From assembly GCF_003086895.1 (NCBI RefSeq), contig NZ_CP026004.1, forward strand, positions 296,317 to 360,316: a stretch of DNA of 64,000 nt, in the 5' to 3' direction. The translations under genes were made by a program, and so were the position numbers. The notes beneath the pieces are model-generated. The model searched no databases. It saw nothing but the letters and a program-made list of their open reading frames with translations, and was not told where the DNA came from. The stretch is from Stenotrophomonas sp. ESTM1D_MKCIP4_1. Its GTDB lineage: Bacteria > Pseudomonadota > Gammaproteobacteria > Xanthomonadales > Xanthomonadaceae. Shown one piece after another: positions 24,220 to 32,735 of this stretch (positions are counted from its first letter, which is position 1; each line of letters begins with the position of its first letter).

Positions 24220-25881
24220 GTGAACCCGATGCGCGTGTTGCTGCTGTCGTCCTGCCTCTTCGTCGGGGGCCTGGCCCATGCGGCCAACGACCTGCCCGGT
24301 GGCGGCATCGATCCGCAGGCATTGTCGCGCCACGTGCGTGTGCTGGCGTCGGACGAGTTTGAAGGCCGCGCGCCGGCCAGCGAAGGCGAAGAGCGCACCG
24401 TGCAGTATCTGATCGAGCAGTTCCGCAGCTACGGCCTGCAGCCCGGTGGCCCGGACGGCAGCTGGGTGCAGGCGGTGCCGCTGGTGCGCGCGCAGCTGGA
24501 CGGCCCGGCCAAGGCCAGCCTGCAGCTGAAGCACGGCAAGCGTGCGCTGGCCAATGGCGTGGACGTGACCCTGCAGAGCCTGCAGCCGCGCAAGCGCGTG
24601 CAGATCAGCAACGCGCCGCTGGTGTTCGTGGGCTACGGCATCGATGCACCGGAACGCCACTGGAACGATTACAAGGACGTGGACCTGCACGGCAAGATCG
24701 CCGTCATGCTCATCAATGACGCTGACTTCGAGGCCGATGCGCCGGGCGCGTTCGATGGCAAGGCGGTGACCTACTACGGCCGCTGGACCTACAAATTCGA
24801 AGAAGCCGCACGCCGCGGCGCCGAAGGCGTGCTGATCGTGCACGAGACGGCGCCGGCCGCCTACGGCTGGGCGACGGTGAAAAGCTCGGGCACCTCGCCG
24901 CTGTTCGATATCGAACGTGACCAGGCCGAGGCGATGGCCCAGCACACGCCGCTGCGTGGCTGGATGCAGCGCGAACTGGCCGAGGCGATCTTTGCCGACG
25001 CGGGCCTGGATTTCGACGCCGAGAAGCGCAAGGCCATGCAGGCCGACTTCCGTCCGGTTGCGCTGGACAACGCGAAGCTGAGCGTGGATTTCGCACTGAA
25101 GCGCGAACAGGTGGTGACCCGCAACGTGGTGGCCAAGCTGCCCGGTGGCGAGCACGGCGATGAGGCGGTGATCTTCTCCGCGCACTGGGATGCTTTCGGT
25201 ATCGGCCAGCCCGATGCCAAGGGTGACCGCATCCGCCACGGCGCCATCGACAATGCCACCGGTGTGGCCACCGTGCTGGAACTGGGCCGGGTCTTCGCCG
25301 CCGGCCCGCAGCCGCAGCGCAGCCTGTATTTCGTGGCACTCACCGCCGAGGAAAAGGGTCTGCTGGGGGCCAGCTACTACGCGGCACACCCGCTGGCGCC
25401 GCTGGAAAAGACCGCCGCCGTGCTGAACATCGAAATGTTCAGCCCGGATGGTGCGACCCGTGACATCGCCTCGTGGGGCAAGGGCCGGGTATCGCTGGAA
25501 GGCGACCTGGAACGCGTAGCCAAGGCGCGTGGCCGCAGCTACAGCCCGGACCCGAACCTGGAAGCGGGCTTCTTCTACCGCGCTGACCACTTCGCCTTCG
25601 CACGCCTGGGCGTGCCCGCGATCACCATCGGCCCGGGCCTGGACAAGCTGGACGGCGGCGTCGACGCTGGCCGCGCGCTCCGCGAGAAGTACTTTGCCGA
25701 GTGCTACCACCAGGCATGTGATGCCTGGACCCCGAGCTGGGACCCGGCGGGCCATGCTGCCGACACCCTGCTGGTCTACGACCTGGGCGCCGAGCTGGCC
25801 AACAGCCGCCGCTGGCCGCAGTGGGACAAGGATTCGGAGTTCCACGGCGCGCGTGAGAAGAGCGACGCCGCCCGCCGTTGA
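24220..25881 (+). CDS. exported M28-family aminopeptidase with PA domain
   Basis: A 553-residue zinc aminopeptidase predicted to act in the periplasm or outside the cell. A signal peptide (VLLLSSCLFVGGLAHAA) is followed by a domain containing a PA-like insertion (about residues 130-250) and the M28 zinc core: HWDAFG (first His/Asp ligand), GAIDNATGVATVLELGR, LTAEEKGLLGASYY with the catalytic Glu pair, and NIEMFSPDGA. Length and order fit peptidases of the YwaD/PSMA-like branch. Start is GTG 24220 or ATG 24229. A TACACT at 24183-24188 may be the -10 box. Confidence 0.88.
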   Translation: MNPMRVLLLSSCLFVGGLAHAANDLPGGGIDPQALSRHVRVLASDEFEGRAPASEGEERTVQYLIEQFRSYGLQPGGPDGSWVQAVPLVRAQLDGPAKASLQLKHGKRALANGVDVTLQSLQPRKRVQISNAPLVFVGYGIDAPERHWNDYKDVDLHGKIAVMLINDADFEADAPGAFDGKAVTYYGRWTYKFEEAARRGAEGVLIVHETAPAAYGWATVKSSGTSPLFDIERDQAEAMAQHTPLRGWMQRELAEAIFADAGLDFDAEKRKAMQADFRPVALDNAKLSVDFALKREQVVTRNVVAKLPGGEHGDEAVIFSAHWDAFGIGQPDAKGDRIRHGAIDNATGVATVLELGRVFAAGPQPQRSLYFVALTAEEKGLLGASYYAAHPLAPLEKTAAVLNIEMFSPDGATRDIASWGKGRVSLEGDLERVAKARGRSYSPDPNLEAGFFYRADHFAFARLGVPAITIGPGLDKLDGGVDAGRALREKYFAECYHQACDAWTPSWDPAGHAADTLLVYDLGAELANSRRWPQWDKDSEFHGAREKSDAARR

Positions 25882-25883
25882 GG

Positions 25884-26874
25884 CAATGCCGGCCGCTGGC
25901 CGGCAACGCGGCATGATGTCGCGCGGATGACGACGGGGGTAGAGTCGACCGTTGGTCGACTATGCGCGAAGCGCCGGTTTCATGCCCCTTGAGGGGAGAG
26001 CAGTCGACCAACGGTCGACTCTACCCAGCCGCAATCATCGGCGCCTGCGCCGGCGCAGCAGCGTCCACGCGCTCCCAGCGCGGGCAGCGGAGGTAGTGCC
26101 GGCCGCTGGCCGGCAACGCGGCATGACGACGCGCGGATGACGACGGGGGTAGAGTCGACCGTTGGTCGACTATGCGCGAAGCGCCGGTTTCATGCCCCTT
26201 GAGGGGAGAGCAGTCGACCAACGGTCGACTCTACCCAGCCGCCATCATCGGCGCCTGCGCCGGCGCAGCAGCGTCCACGCGCTCCCGGCGCGGGCAGCGG
26301 AGGTAGTGCCGGCCGCTGGCCGGCAACGCGGCATGATGTCGCGCGGATGACGACGGGGGTAGAGTCGACCGTTGGTCGACTATGCGCGAAGCGCCGGTTT
26401 CATGCCCCTTGAGGGGAGAGCAGTCGACCAACGGTCGACTCTACCCAGCCGCCATCATCGGCGCCTGCGCCGGCGCAGCAGCGTCCACGCGCTCCCAGCG
26501 CGGGCAGCGGAGGTAGTGCCGGCCGCTGGCCGGCAACGCGGCATGACGACGCGCGGATGACGACGGGGGTAGAGTCGACCGTTGGTCGACTATGCGCGAA
26601 GCGCCGGTTTCATGCCCCTTGAGGGGAGAGCAGTCGACCAACGGTCGACTCTACCCAGCCGCCATCATCGGCGCCTGCGCCGGCGCAGCAGCGTCCACGC
26701 GCTCCCGGCGCGGGCAGCGGAGGTAGTGCCGGCCGCTGGCCGGCAACGCGGCATGATGTCGCGCGGATGACGACGGGGGTAGAGTCGACCGTTGGTCGAC
26801 TATGCGCGAAGCGCCGGTTTCATGCCCCTTGAGGGGAGAGCAGTCGACCAACGGTCGGCTCTACCCAGCCGGCA
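25884..26874. repeat. 210-bp tandem array of SMAG dimers with gene fragments
   Basis: Five dimers beginning GTAGAGTCGACCGTTGGTCG lie at 25939, 26149, 26359, 26569 and 26779, exactly 210 bases apart. Each unit also holds a GCCGGCC-type SMAG and about 60 bases homologous to the 3' end of the neighbouring gene at 26875. Units alternate between two variants (GATGTC versus GACGAC after GGCAT, and CCCAGCG versus CCCGGCG), giving a 420-base higher-order period. Short ORFs repeated here are a by-product. No gene lies inside. Confidence 0.95.
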
Positions 26875-27234
26875 TCACCTACGCCGAGACCGGCGCAGCA
26901 GCGTCCACGCGCCCCAGGCGCTGGCAGCGAACGCGGCCAGATAGAACACCACCATCGTGCGCAGGCCAACAGGCGATCCGGGATGGATGCCGCGATGCAG
27001 GCGCAGTCGCATCGAGCTGTGGCCGCTGCCCAGATCCAACGCCAGCTGCAGCGCCAGCGCGGCACAGAACACCAGCAGCGCCACCCCGAAACCAAGACGC
27101 GGCCACGAGGCCTGCGCGTCAGGGCGGCGCAGCAGCCAGGCCAGCGCCGTGGCGGTGGCCAGCACCACCGCGATCCACATCAGCGGCGACGCGGGAGAGG
27201 CAGCAGCCACCGGCATTGCACCGGTGGCTGCCAT
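26875..27234 (-). CDS. small membrane protein, hypothetical
   Basis: A 119-residue protein, not recognised, with three hydrophobic segments (about residues 18-35, 50-72 and 88-110) and an Arg-rich C-terminus, LLRRSRRR. It starts 13 bases after the stop of the MFS transporter upstream and is probably co-transcribed with it. A GGGGG run about nine bases before the ATG may be its ribosome-binding site. Its 3' end is the likely source of the gene fragment repeated in the adjacent 210-bp array. Confidence 0.6.
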   Translation of the reverse strand: MAATGAMPVAAASPASPLMWIAVVLATATALAWLLRRPDAQASWPRLGFGVALLVFCAALALQLALDLGSGHSSMRLRLHRGIHPGSPVGLRTMVVFYLAAFAASAWGAWTLLRRSRRR

Positions 27235-27247
27235 CAACACAGCCCCC

Positions 27248-28582
27248 TTACTTGCGGGTGCCGTCGAGCCAGTTCGGGCCCTTGTTGGTGAGGAAGAACA
27301 CATAGACCACCAACGATACCGCGATCGTGGCGGTGACGTAGATGGCGAACCAGTCGACGTGGCCGGTCTTCAGCGCGCCCTGGTACAGCAGCGGGGCGGT
27401 ACCGCCGAACAGCGAGTTGGCCAGCGCGTAGCCCAGGCCCACGCCCAGTGCACGGATGTGGGTGGGGAACAGTTCGGCCTTCACCACCGCGTTGATGGAG
27501 GTGTAGCCGGTAAGGATGACAAAGCCCAGCGCCAGGGTGAGGAAGGCGAGGGTGGCATCATGCTGGTGCGGCAGCTGGGTGATGAGGTACCAGCTGTACA
27601 GCACGCCGCCCACGCCGAAGAACACCAGCAGGCTCTTGCGGCCGATGATGTCCGACAGCCAGCCGCCGACCGGCTGCAGCACCATCAGGAAGGTCAGCAC
27701 GCCGAGGTTGACCAGGGTGGCCGTCATCGGATCTTCCGCGGCGAAGGCGCTCTGGATCATCTTCGGGCCGTTCACCGAGTAGGTGTAGAAGGCAATCGTG
27801 CCGCCGGCGGTGATCAGGAAGCACAGCAGCAGCGGGCGCCACTGGTGCACGAACAGTTCGTACATCGAGCCGGACTTCTTGGCCTTGCCCTCGCGCACGG
27901 CTTCGATGGACGATTCTTCCATCGTCTCATCCATGCCGCGGCGCAGCCAGAACACCACCACGGCCGCAATGCCACCGATGCCGAAGGCGATGCGCCAGCC
28001 GAATTCGGAGATTTCCGGCTTGCCCCAGACGTTCAGCATCAGGAACAGCGTGAGCTGTGCCAGCACGTGGCCACCCACCAGGGTGACGTAGTGGAAAGAG
28101 GACAGGAAGCCGCGGCGGCCGGGAATGGCGGCCTCGGACATGTAGGTGGCGCTTGCGCCGTATTCACCACCGGTGGCGAAGCCCTGCAGCAGGCGCGCGA
28201 ACAGCAGGATGATCGCCGCCCAGATGCCGATGCTGGCCGCGGTGGGCGTGATGGCGATGAGGAAGGAGCAGACGGCCATCAGGGTGACCGACACGGTGAG
28301 CGCCAGGCGACGGCCGTGGCGGTCGGCGAAGCGGCCGAAGAACCAGGCACCGATCGGGCGCATCAGGAACGTGGCGGCGAAGATCGCCCACACGTACATG
28401 GTGGAGTTCTTGTCTTCGGGCGAGAAGAACTGCGACTCGAAATACACGGCAAAGACCGAGTACACGTAGACGTCATACCACTCCACCAGGTTGCCGGCGG
28501 AACCTTTGAGGGTATTGGAGATCGAGCGGCGCAATGCGGCGCCGTCGTTGCTGGGAACAGCAGGTTGGGACGTGGTGCTCAT
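27248..28582 (-). CDS. MFS transporter, metabolite:H+ symporter family (KgtP/ProP-like)
   Basis: A 444-residue inner-membrane symporter with 12 predicted helices. The N-terminal SAGNLVEWYDVYVYSVFAVY and the loop 2-3 motif GRFADRHGRRLALTVSV are characteristic of the metabolite:H+ symporter branch that includes the alpha-ketoglutarate permease KgtP and the osmoprotectant permease ProP. FATGGEYGASATYMSE is a further branch signature. It lacks the C-terminal coiled coil of ProP, which favours a KgtP-like organic-acid permease. The frame opens at 28678, but ATG 28582 starts the normal N-terminus. Confidence 0.85.
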   Translation of the reverse strand: MSTTSQPAVPSNDGAALRRSISNTLKGSAGNLVEWYDVYVYSVFAVYFESQFFSPEDKNSTMYVWAIFAATFLMRPIGAWFFGRFADRHGRRLALTVSVTLMAVCSFLIAITPTAASIGIWAAIILLFARLLQGFATGGEYGASATYMSEAAIPGRRGFLSSFHYVTLVGGHVLAQLTLFLMLNVWGKPEISEFGWRIAFGIGGIAAVVVFWLRRGMDETMEESSIEAVREGKAKKSGSMYELFVHQWRPLLLCFLITAGGTIAFYTYSVNGPKMIQSAFAAEDPMTATLVNLGVLTFLMVLQPVGGWLSDIIGRKSLLVFFGVGGVLYSWYLITQLPHQHDATLAFLTLALGFVILTGYTSINAVVKAELFPTHIRALGVGLGYALANSLFGGTAPLLYQGALKTGHVDWFAIYVTATIAVSLVVYVFFLTNKGPNWLDGTRK

Positions 28583-28805
28583 CTGGGTGAGGATCCTCGA
28601 TGCGGTGCTTCCATGCGGGAAAGATCGGTGCCAGGGGCGCGCGTGGGGCGCTGCCAGCCAGCCTCCTAGGTACTGCATCCCACGTCAACGCCGGGTGCCG
28701 GAGGGGCGGGCAGGGCATGGGGACCGCACAGGGTGACAGCGTGAGGGGGGAGGGACCATAGCTAGATCGTCGTACGCGATGGTCCCCATTTGTCACATGA
28801 TCGAC

Positions 28806-29933
28806 TCAATGAAGCGCTGAAGCCGTCCCGTCGAGCGGGGAAACGATGGCGTCCCTGAAGTTTCTCCTGGCCCAGGTCCTCAAAATGGCTGCGCTAGCTG
28901 CCAGAAGCGCTATTGACACCAGAAGCTGCCACATCGGCACGTCCACGTAGAGCAGGCGGATCGGCATTGCCGCCATTGAAGTGAACGGAAAGAGCGACAT
29001 GGCCTGCATGAATAGTCCCTCCGGTGCCCGTAGACCCCCAAAACCGATCATGATCATGGTCAGAGGAAAGGCCGCGAGGGTGTTGCGGAATGCTGAATGG
29101 GGTGACCGTATTGCGGTAGCGCACGCGGCAAAGAACCAGTTCCACAGCATGAGACCCAGGAAACAGAATGCAAACAGGCCAACTACGAGGACCAGGCTCC
29201 GGCCAGAAATGTCTGCGAACACGCTGGTCGATCCCGACATGAGCATCCAAGCGAAAGCCGCGTAAACGCCATAGATCGTGATCGTTTTCATTCCATGACA
29301 GATGGATGCTGCAACTTTGCAGTCGAGCCAGAAGCCCGGCGGAGAGGCACTGAGGATCATCTCTGTCACATGAGCAAAGCGCTCGCCGAGCAAGCCCTGA
29401 AACAACATGCCCAGGCAGCCGAGAATGGCAAGTGTGGTCAGTACGACCATGCTGATCGAAAGAGCGGTGAGTGATGAGTTCGGGAGAACCGGTACCCCGG
29501 AGCGATCCATTACCTTCAGTGACGCCGGTGAATCAGCATGCTGCAGCTGGTCGGCGGACACTCCGAGCGTCTCAAGCAAGCGTTGACGCTGAAGCGAATC
29601 GAGCGCGCGTTGCAACTCGGCTATCCAGCCGGGTGACTGTGTGACGCGGAGTACATAGTCACTTGAATCCATCGATAGCGTTGGCTGTCCGTCGGCGACG
29701 ACGCCGCCCTGGGTATTGGTGAAATGGAAGCGTCCCTCACTCATTCCAGCCACGGGAGTTCCTCCGGCTGGAATCTGGATCGTGGTCGCGGCTTCCCTCG
29801 CCAGAATGGCATCGCCTCCCAGTTTCACCAAGGCAATCACTGCCAGCAGGAGAAGACCAACCAGCTCGCCGCGAATATCCAGGTGCCGCCTGAACTCAAA
29901 GCCGATGACCCTGGCATAGTGGCTCATGCGCAT
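28806..29933 (-). CDS. ABC transporter permease of the peptide-like operon
   Basis: A 375-residue ABC-2-type permease. One helix near the N-terminus (GELVGLLLLAVIALVKLGG, about 22-40) is followed by a large non-membrane region (about 42-150) and then five or six helices (for example ALSISMVVLTTLAILGCLGM, and AFCFLGLMLWNWFFAACATA). This layout fits NatB/ABC-2 exporters that carry an extracytoplasmic loop after helix 1. It is the last gene of the minus-strand operon and overlaps the ATPase gene by 10 bases, so they form one exporter. The DNA is lower in GC than flanking genes. Confidence 0.75.
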   Translation of the reverse strand: MRMSHYARVIGFEFRRHLDIRGELVGLLLLAVIALVKLGGDAILAREAATTIQIPAGGTPVAGMSEGRFHFTNTQGGVVADGQPTLSMDSSDYVLRVTQSPGWIAELQRALDSLQRQRLLETLGVSADQLQHADSPASLKVMDRSGVPVLPNSSLTALSISMVVLTTLAILGCLGMLFQGLLGERFAHVTEMILSASPPGFWLDCKVAASICHGMKTITIYGVYAAFAWMLMSGSTSVFADISGRSLVLVVGLFAFCFLGLMLWNWFFAACATAIRSPHSAFRNTLAAFPLTMIMIGFGGLRAPEGLFMQAMSLFPFTSMAAMPIRLLYVDVPMWQLLVSIALLAASAAILRTWARRNFRDAIVSPLDGTASALH

Positions 29934-30661
29934 GCTCTCTCCTCCCGTGACGTCGATGCCTGCGATGGGGAATCGCCCAAGTCATCCTGGTCATGAGCGC
30001 CCGCGGGCAGATGAAGGTCCTCAGCCTTGGCAGGCTGGAGTTGCGCGTTCTTGAGCACCAGGATCCTCCCGCAGAACCGCTGCAGAAGTTCAATGTGATG
30101 CGCCGACAGGAGCACCGCTGCACCTTGACGCGCTGCGGCCGAGATCAGCTCGACGACCGCAACCTGATTGACCGGATCCAGTCCTGAAAAGGGCTCGTCC
30201 AGTACAAGCACCTTCGGTGAATGAAGCATGCACGCTGCAATCTGGAGCTTCTGCAGGTTGCCCTTTGACAGGCTGGAAACCCGGTGTGACGCGCGATCAA
30301 GAAGCCCGATCTTGCCCAGCCAAAGGTCACGTGCGCGGACCGCATCCGATCTCGTCATGCCTCTCATGGCAGACCAGAACTCCAGTGACCGGCCTACGGT
30401 AACCTCGGGGAACAGGCTCCGGGCTTCCGGCAGATAGCCGATGTCAGACCATGGAGCCCGCGCTCCGCTCTCACTCCCGGCAACGGAGACGACGCCGGAA
30501 TCGGCCGCGATGAGGTTGCAGAGGATACGGAACAGCGTCGTTTTGCCGGCACCATTGGCCCCTATGATTCCGACAATCTCTCCAGCATCGACCTGCACTT
30601 CCAGATCATGCAGGATTACGCGTGATCCGTAAGTTTTGCAAAGGCGTTCAGCGTGCAGCAT
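29924..30661 (-). CDS. ABC transporter ATP-binding protein of the peptide-like operon
   Basis: A 245-residue ATPase. Walker A is GANGAGKTT (about residues 36-44), the signature loop is a variant, SSLSKGNLQKLQ, Walker B is VLVLDEPFSGLDP, and the switch His is in LLSAHHIELL. The SKGN signature variant is common in ABC-2 exporters of the bacteriocin or self-resistance type. ATG 30661 has GGGAG upstream and lies inside the end of the preceding gene. The stop overlaps the permease start. It should energise export of whatever this operon makes. Confidence 0.88.
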   Translation of the reverse strand: MLHAERLCKTYGSRVILHDLEVQVDAGEIVGIIGANGAGKTTLFRILCNLIAADSGVVSVAGSESGARAPWSDIGYLPEARSLFPEVTVGRSLEFWSAMRGMTRSDAVRARDLWLGKIGLLDRASHRVSSLSKGNLQKLQIAACMLHSPKVLVLDEPFSGLDPVNQVAVVELISAAARQGAAVLLSAHHIELLQRFCGRILVLKNAQLQPAKAEDLHLPAGAHDQDDLGDSPSQASTSREERACA

Positions 30662-31574
30662 CTGAGGCTCCCTTCTCAATCCTTTCGGCAATCTGTCGAG
30701 CTCTGGATTGCATGAAACGGCTGTGCCGGCTCTCAACCATTGCGATCAACTGCAGCGACGCCTCACGGCTGCGAGAATTTGCGACCAGCGCCTCCAATGC
30801 AGCCATCCGTACACGCTCCATTGGATGGCATCGGAAAATGTCTCTCAGCAGCTGCTGCGCCTCTCCATCCGTATCTCCGGCGGCAATCATGAACAGGGCG
30901 GATGCACTGGACCGATTGATGATCTGTGAGATCGTCCCTGTACCAGGTTCAAACTCATACTGATCCATGGTTACGCTTCTCAGGGAGTGCTCCATGATGT
31001 TGATGCTCACGGAGAACTCATCGGGCGCCATTTGCTGGTGTACGTCCCTGAACGCCCTGTACAGAAGGATGTTTCCCTTCTTCAACTGAGAGCGCTCGGT
31101 GAAGCGAAGATCCACTTTCTCGCCAGGGATTCCGGCTACGGAGGCGTAGTCGTACTCAAAGTAGTCGCTTTCGTATCCAGGTCCCTGGTAGCCAATCGTC
31201 AGAAAGTTGAAATTGTGGTCATGCGGAACACCGTAGAAGAATGCTCCGGGGCCACTTGCGCCAAGAATCTCGTCATTCTTTCCGGGCCAGAAGCATGCGC
31301 GAATGAAGTAGCTCTGACCTGAAGACTGGGGGGCGTGAAGCATGATGACTTGTGGTGTGTAGTCATTGTCGACCTGGATTTCCTTCGAATCCTTGAGCTC
31401 GGCGCAAATGACATCGCTGAGAAATGTACGGTTGTTTCCCAGCCTCTTGAGCATGGGAGCCATCGCCAACATCGAGTGTTGGTCACGTGGATCGAATGAC
31501 GATTGCTGGAGGTGATCGACAAGATCCGTCAGTGTGATCGAATCAATCGACGGGTCTACTATCTGGACGGGCAT
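30648..31574 (-). CDS. cupin-like protein with HEAT-like C-terminus (candidate peptide-modifying oxygenase)
   Basis: This 308-residue protein is not a family I can name. The middle part looks like a cupin: GVPHDHNFNFLTIGYQGPG (His118 and His120, resembling the first cupin motif), acidic residues in GYESDYFEYD (about 133-142), and KKGNILLYRAFRDVHQQM with His179 resembling the second motif. These could bind iron as in non-haem oxygenases. The last 65 residues contain HPMERVRMAALEAL, a HEAT-repeat-like helix pair. It starts 6 bases after the stop of the paralogue upstream. A peptide-tailoring role is inferred from context only. Confidence 0.65.
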   Translation of the reverse strand: MPVQIVDPSIDSITLTDLVDHLQQSSFDPRDQHSMLAMAPMLKRLGNNRTFLSDVICAELKDSKEIQVDNDYTPQVIMLHAPQSSGQSYFIRACFWPGKNDEILGASGPGAFFYGVPHDHNFNFLTIGYQGPGYESDYFEYDYASVAGIPGEKVDLRFTERSQLKKGNILLYRAFRDVHQQMAPDEFSVSINIMEHSLRSVTMDQYEFEPGTGTISQIINRSSASALFMIAAGDTDGEAQQLLRDIFRCHPMERVRMAALEALVANSRSREASLQLIAMVESRHSRFMQSRARQIAERIEKGASDAAR

Positions 31575-31580
31575 GGAATT

Positions 31581-32531
31581 TCATCCTTGTTCCAATGAAC
31601 GGGCCGCGAGGTTTCTGATCTCATCATTCGGATCGTCTTCTCTCATTTCCGACAGCCGCGTAGAGGCCGATTCCGCATCGACCTGATAGAGCGCCCTGAG
31701 GGCACTCCAGCGCACGAACGTCGTCGGATGGTGAGATAGATCAAGAAGCGAACTCACAGCTCCGTTGCCGCATAGATGCGCGAGTGCCGCAGCGATGAGC
31801 TGGAGACGGGAGTCAGTGACGCTGGCTGCTGTGCAGCCGGCCAGCCGGCTGGTCCTGAGGGAGAAGTGCCTGGTTGATTCACATCTCGGCAGCGCGGCAA
31901 GGCAAACGACCATCGACGTCGGCGCATCCCCTTGGAGCAGTCGCATGCCCTGTCTACCGCCCTCAAGAAACACGAAGTCTCCTGATCGGGAATCCCCATT
32001 GGAGGGAGGGCCCAGCACCGGCGCCGCTGCTGCGTCGTGCACAACGGAGAACGTCTGGTGGTTGACGTGCTCTGTCTGCGCGAAGAGCACCAGCGAGTCC
32101 GTCCCGGTGATCGTGATCCCTGTCTCGATGTTACCCTCTGAAGCTGCCGTGAGCTGGCACGGCGGCCTGTGCATGTAGTGAACCTGCACGAACTCGTCCT
32201 TGTAGATGACCATCCCAGCCAGAGGGTGCTTGACGAAGAATCGTCCAGGCGTCGTGTAGAGCGCGCTTTCAAGATGGTTCCGGCATTCCCTGCCGAAGTG
32301 CTGCTTCAGCGTCGCCAGATCGAACTCCCGGCAGATGGAAAGCATCAATTCACGATTCATCTCGGCGCTGCCGTCACCGCGGATGCGTTTGCTCCAGCCG
32401 CGAATTCGATTCGCTTGTCCTGTTGCTTCAAGCGCGCTGAGGAGTGAGGTGTTCCTTCCATGAGCAGTCTTCAGTTTCTGAAGCTGGGAAGGATCATCAG
32501 CCAGGTCAAGCATTTGCCTCGGACGTTCCAT
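31581..32531 (-). CDS. paralogous cupin-like/HEAT-like protein, metal site degenerate
   Basis: A 316-residue protein, not recognised by name. Its last 70 residues (HPTTFVRWSALRAL and following) align with the HEAT-like end of the next gene, and SGDFVFLEGGRQGMRLL aligns with the second cupin-like motif there. The HxH metal pair is missing (nearby are only VHYMHRPP), so it may be a non-catalytic partner. The frame opens at 32600, but ATG 32531 has GGAGG four bases upstream. It follows the second peptide ORF by 49 bases and precedes the intact paralogue by 6 bases, so the two proteins are probably made together. Confidence 0.65.
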   Translation of the reverse strand: MERPRQMLDLADDPSQLQKLKTAHGRNTSLLSALEATGQANRIRGWSKRIRGDGSAEMNRELMLSICREFDLATLKQHFGRECRNHLESALYTTPGRFFVKHPLAGMVIYKDEFVQVHYMHRPPCQLTAASEGNIETGITITGTDSLVLFAQTEHVNHQTFSVVHDAAAAPVLGPPSNGDSRSGDFVFLEGGRQGMRLLQGDAPTSMVVCLAALPRCESTRHFSLRTSRLAGCTAASVTDSRLQLIAAALAHLCGNGAVSSLLDLSHHPTTFVRWSALRALYQVDAESASTRLSEMREDDPNDEIRNLAARSLEQG

Positions 32532-32580
32532 ACCGCCTCCAATGCGGTGGGCCGGGTATCCAGCCCACCGCCGATTCACG

Positions 32581-32724
32581 TCAGACCGGATGAATGCCAC
32601 GATTGATCAGGATGCCGACAACGACGCCAACTGCGGCGCAACCAGCTCCCGTCGTCTCGATCAGGATGCATGAACCATGCATACCAACCGGGAGTTTCTG
32701 CCGCGGCAGTGCGGTGGGTTTCAT
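32581..32724 (-). CDS. small peptide, candidate precursor 2
   Basis: A 47-residue ORF. The N-terminal part, MKPTALPRQKLPVGMHG, is basic and Pro-containing; the C-terminal part is very hydrophobic and Gly/Val-rich (GAGCAAVGVVVGILI). The segment LPVGMHGSCILIE matches the pattern PV-x-G-x-C-x-IE of the two modules upstream. AAGGA lies eight bases before the ATG and overlaps the stop codon of the previous ORF, which points to coupled translation. It could be a ribosomal peptide precursor, a leaderless bacteriocin or a small membrane peptide. Assigned on motif and context, with no family recognised. Confidence 0.6.
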   Translation of the reverse strand: MKPTALPRQKLPVGMHGSCILIETTGAGCAAVGVVVGILINRGIHPV

Positions 32725-32735
32725 GTCTGTGTTCC

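Noticed and set aside
24181..25914. Long antisense ORF opposite the M28 peptidase gene (577 codons)
   Set aside because: High GC removes stops on the opposite strand; the peptide is His/Gln/Arg-rich shadow sequence, whereas the sense frame has clear peptidase motifs. The same applies to the antisense ORF at 9039-10490 over phoQ and others.
25884..26874. CRISPR array
   Set aside because: The repeated unit is 210 bases with no unique spacers, is made of GTAG palindromes, and no cas genes are near.
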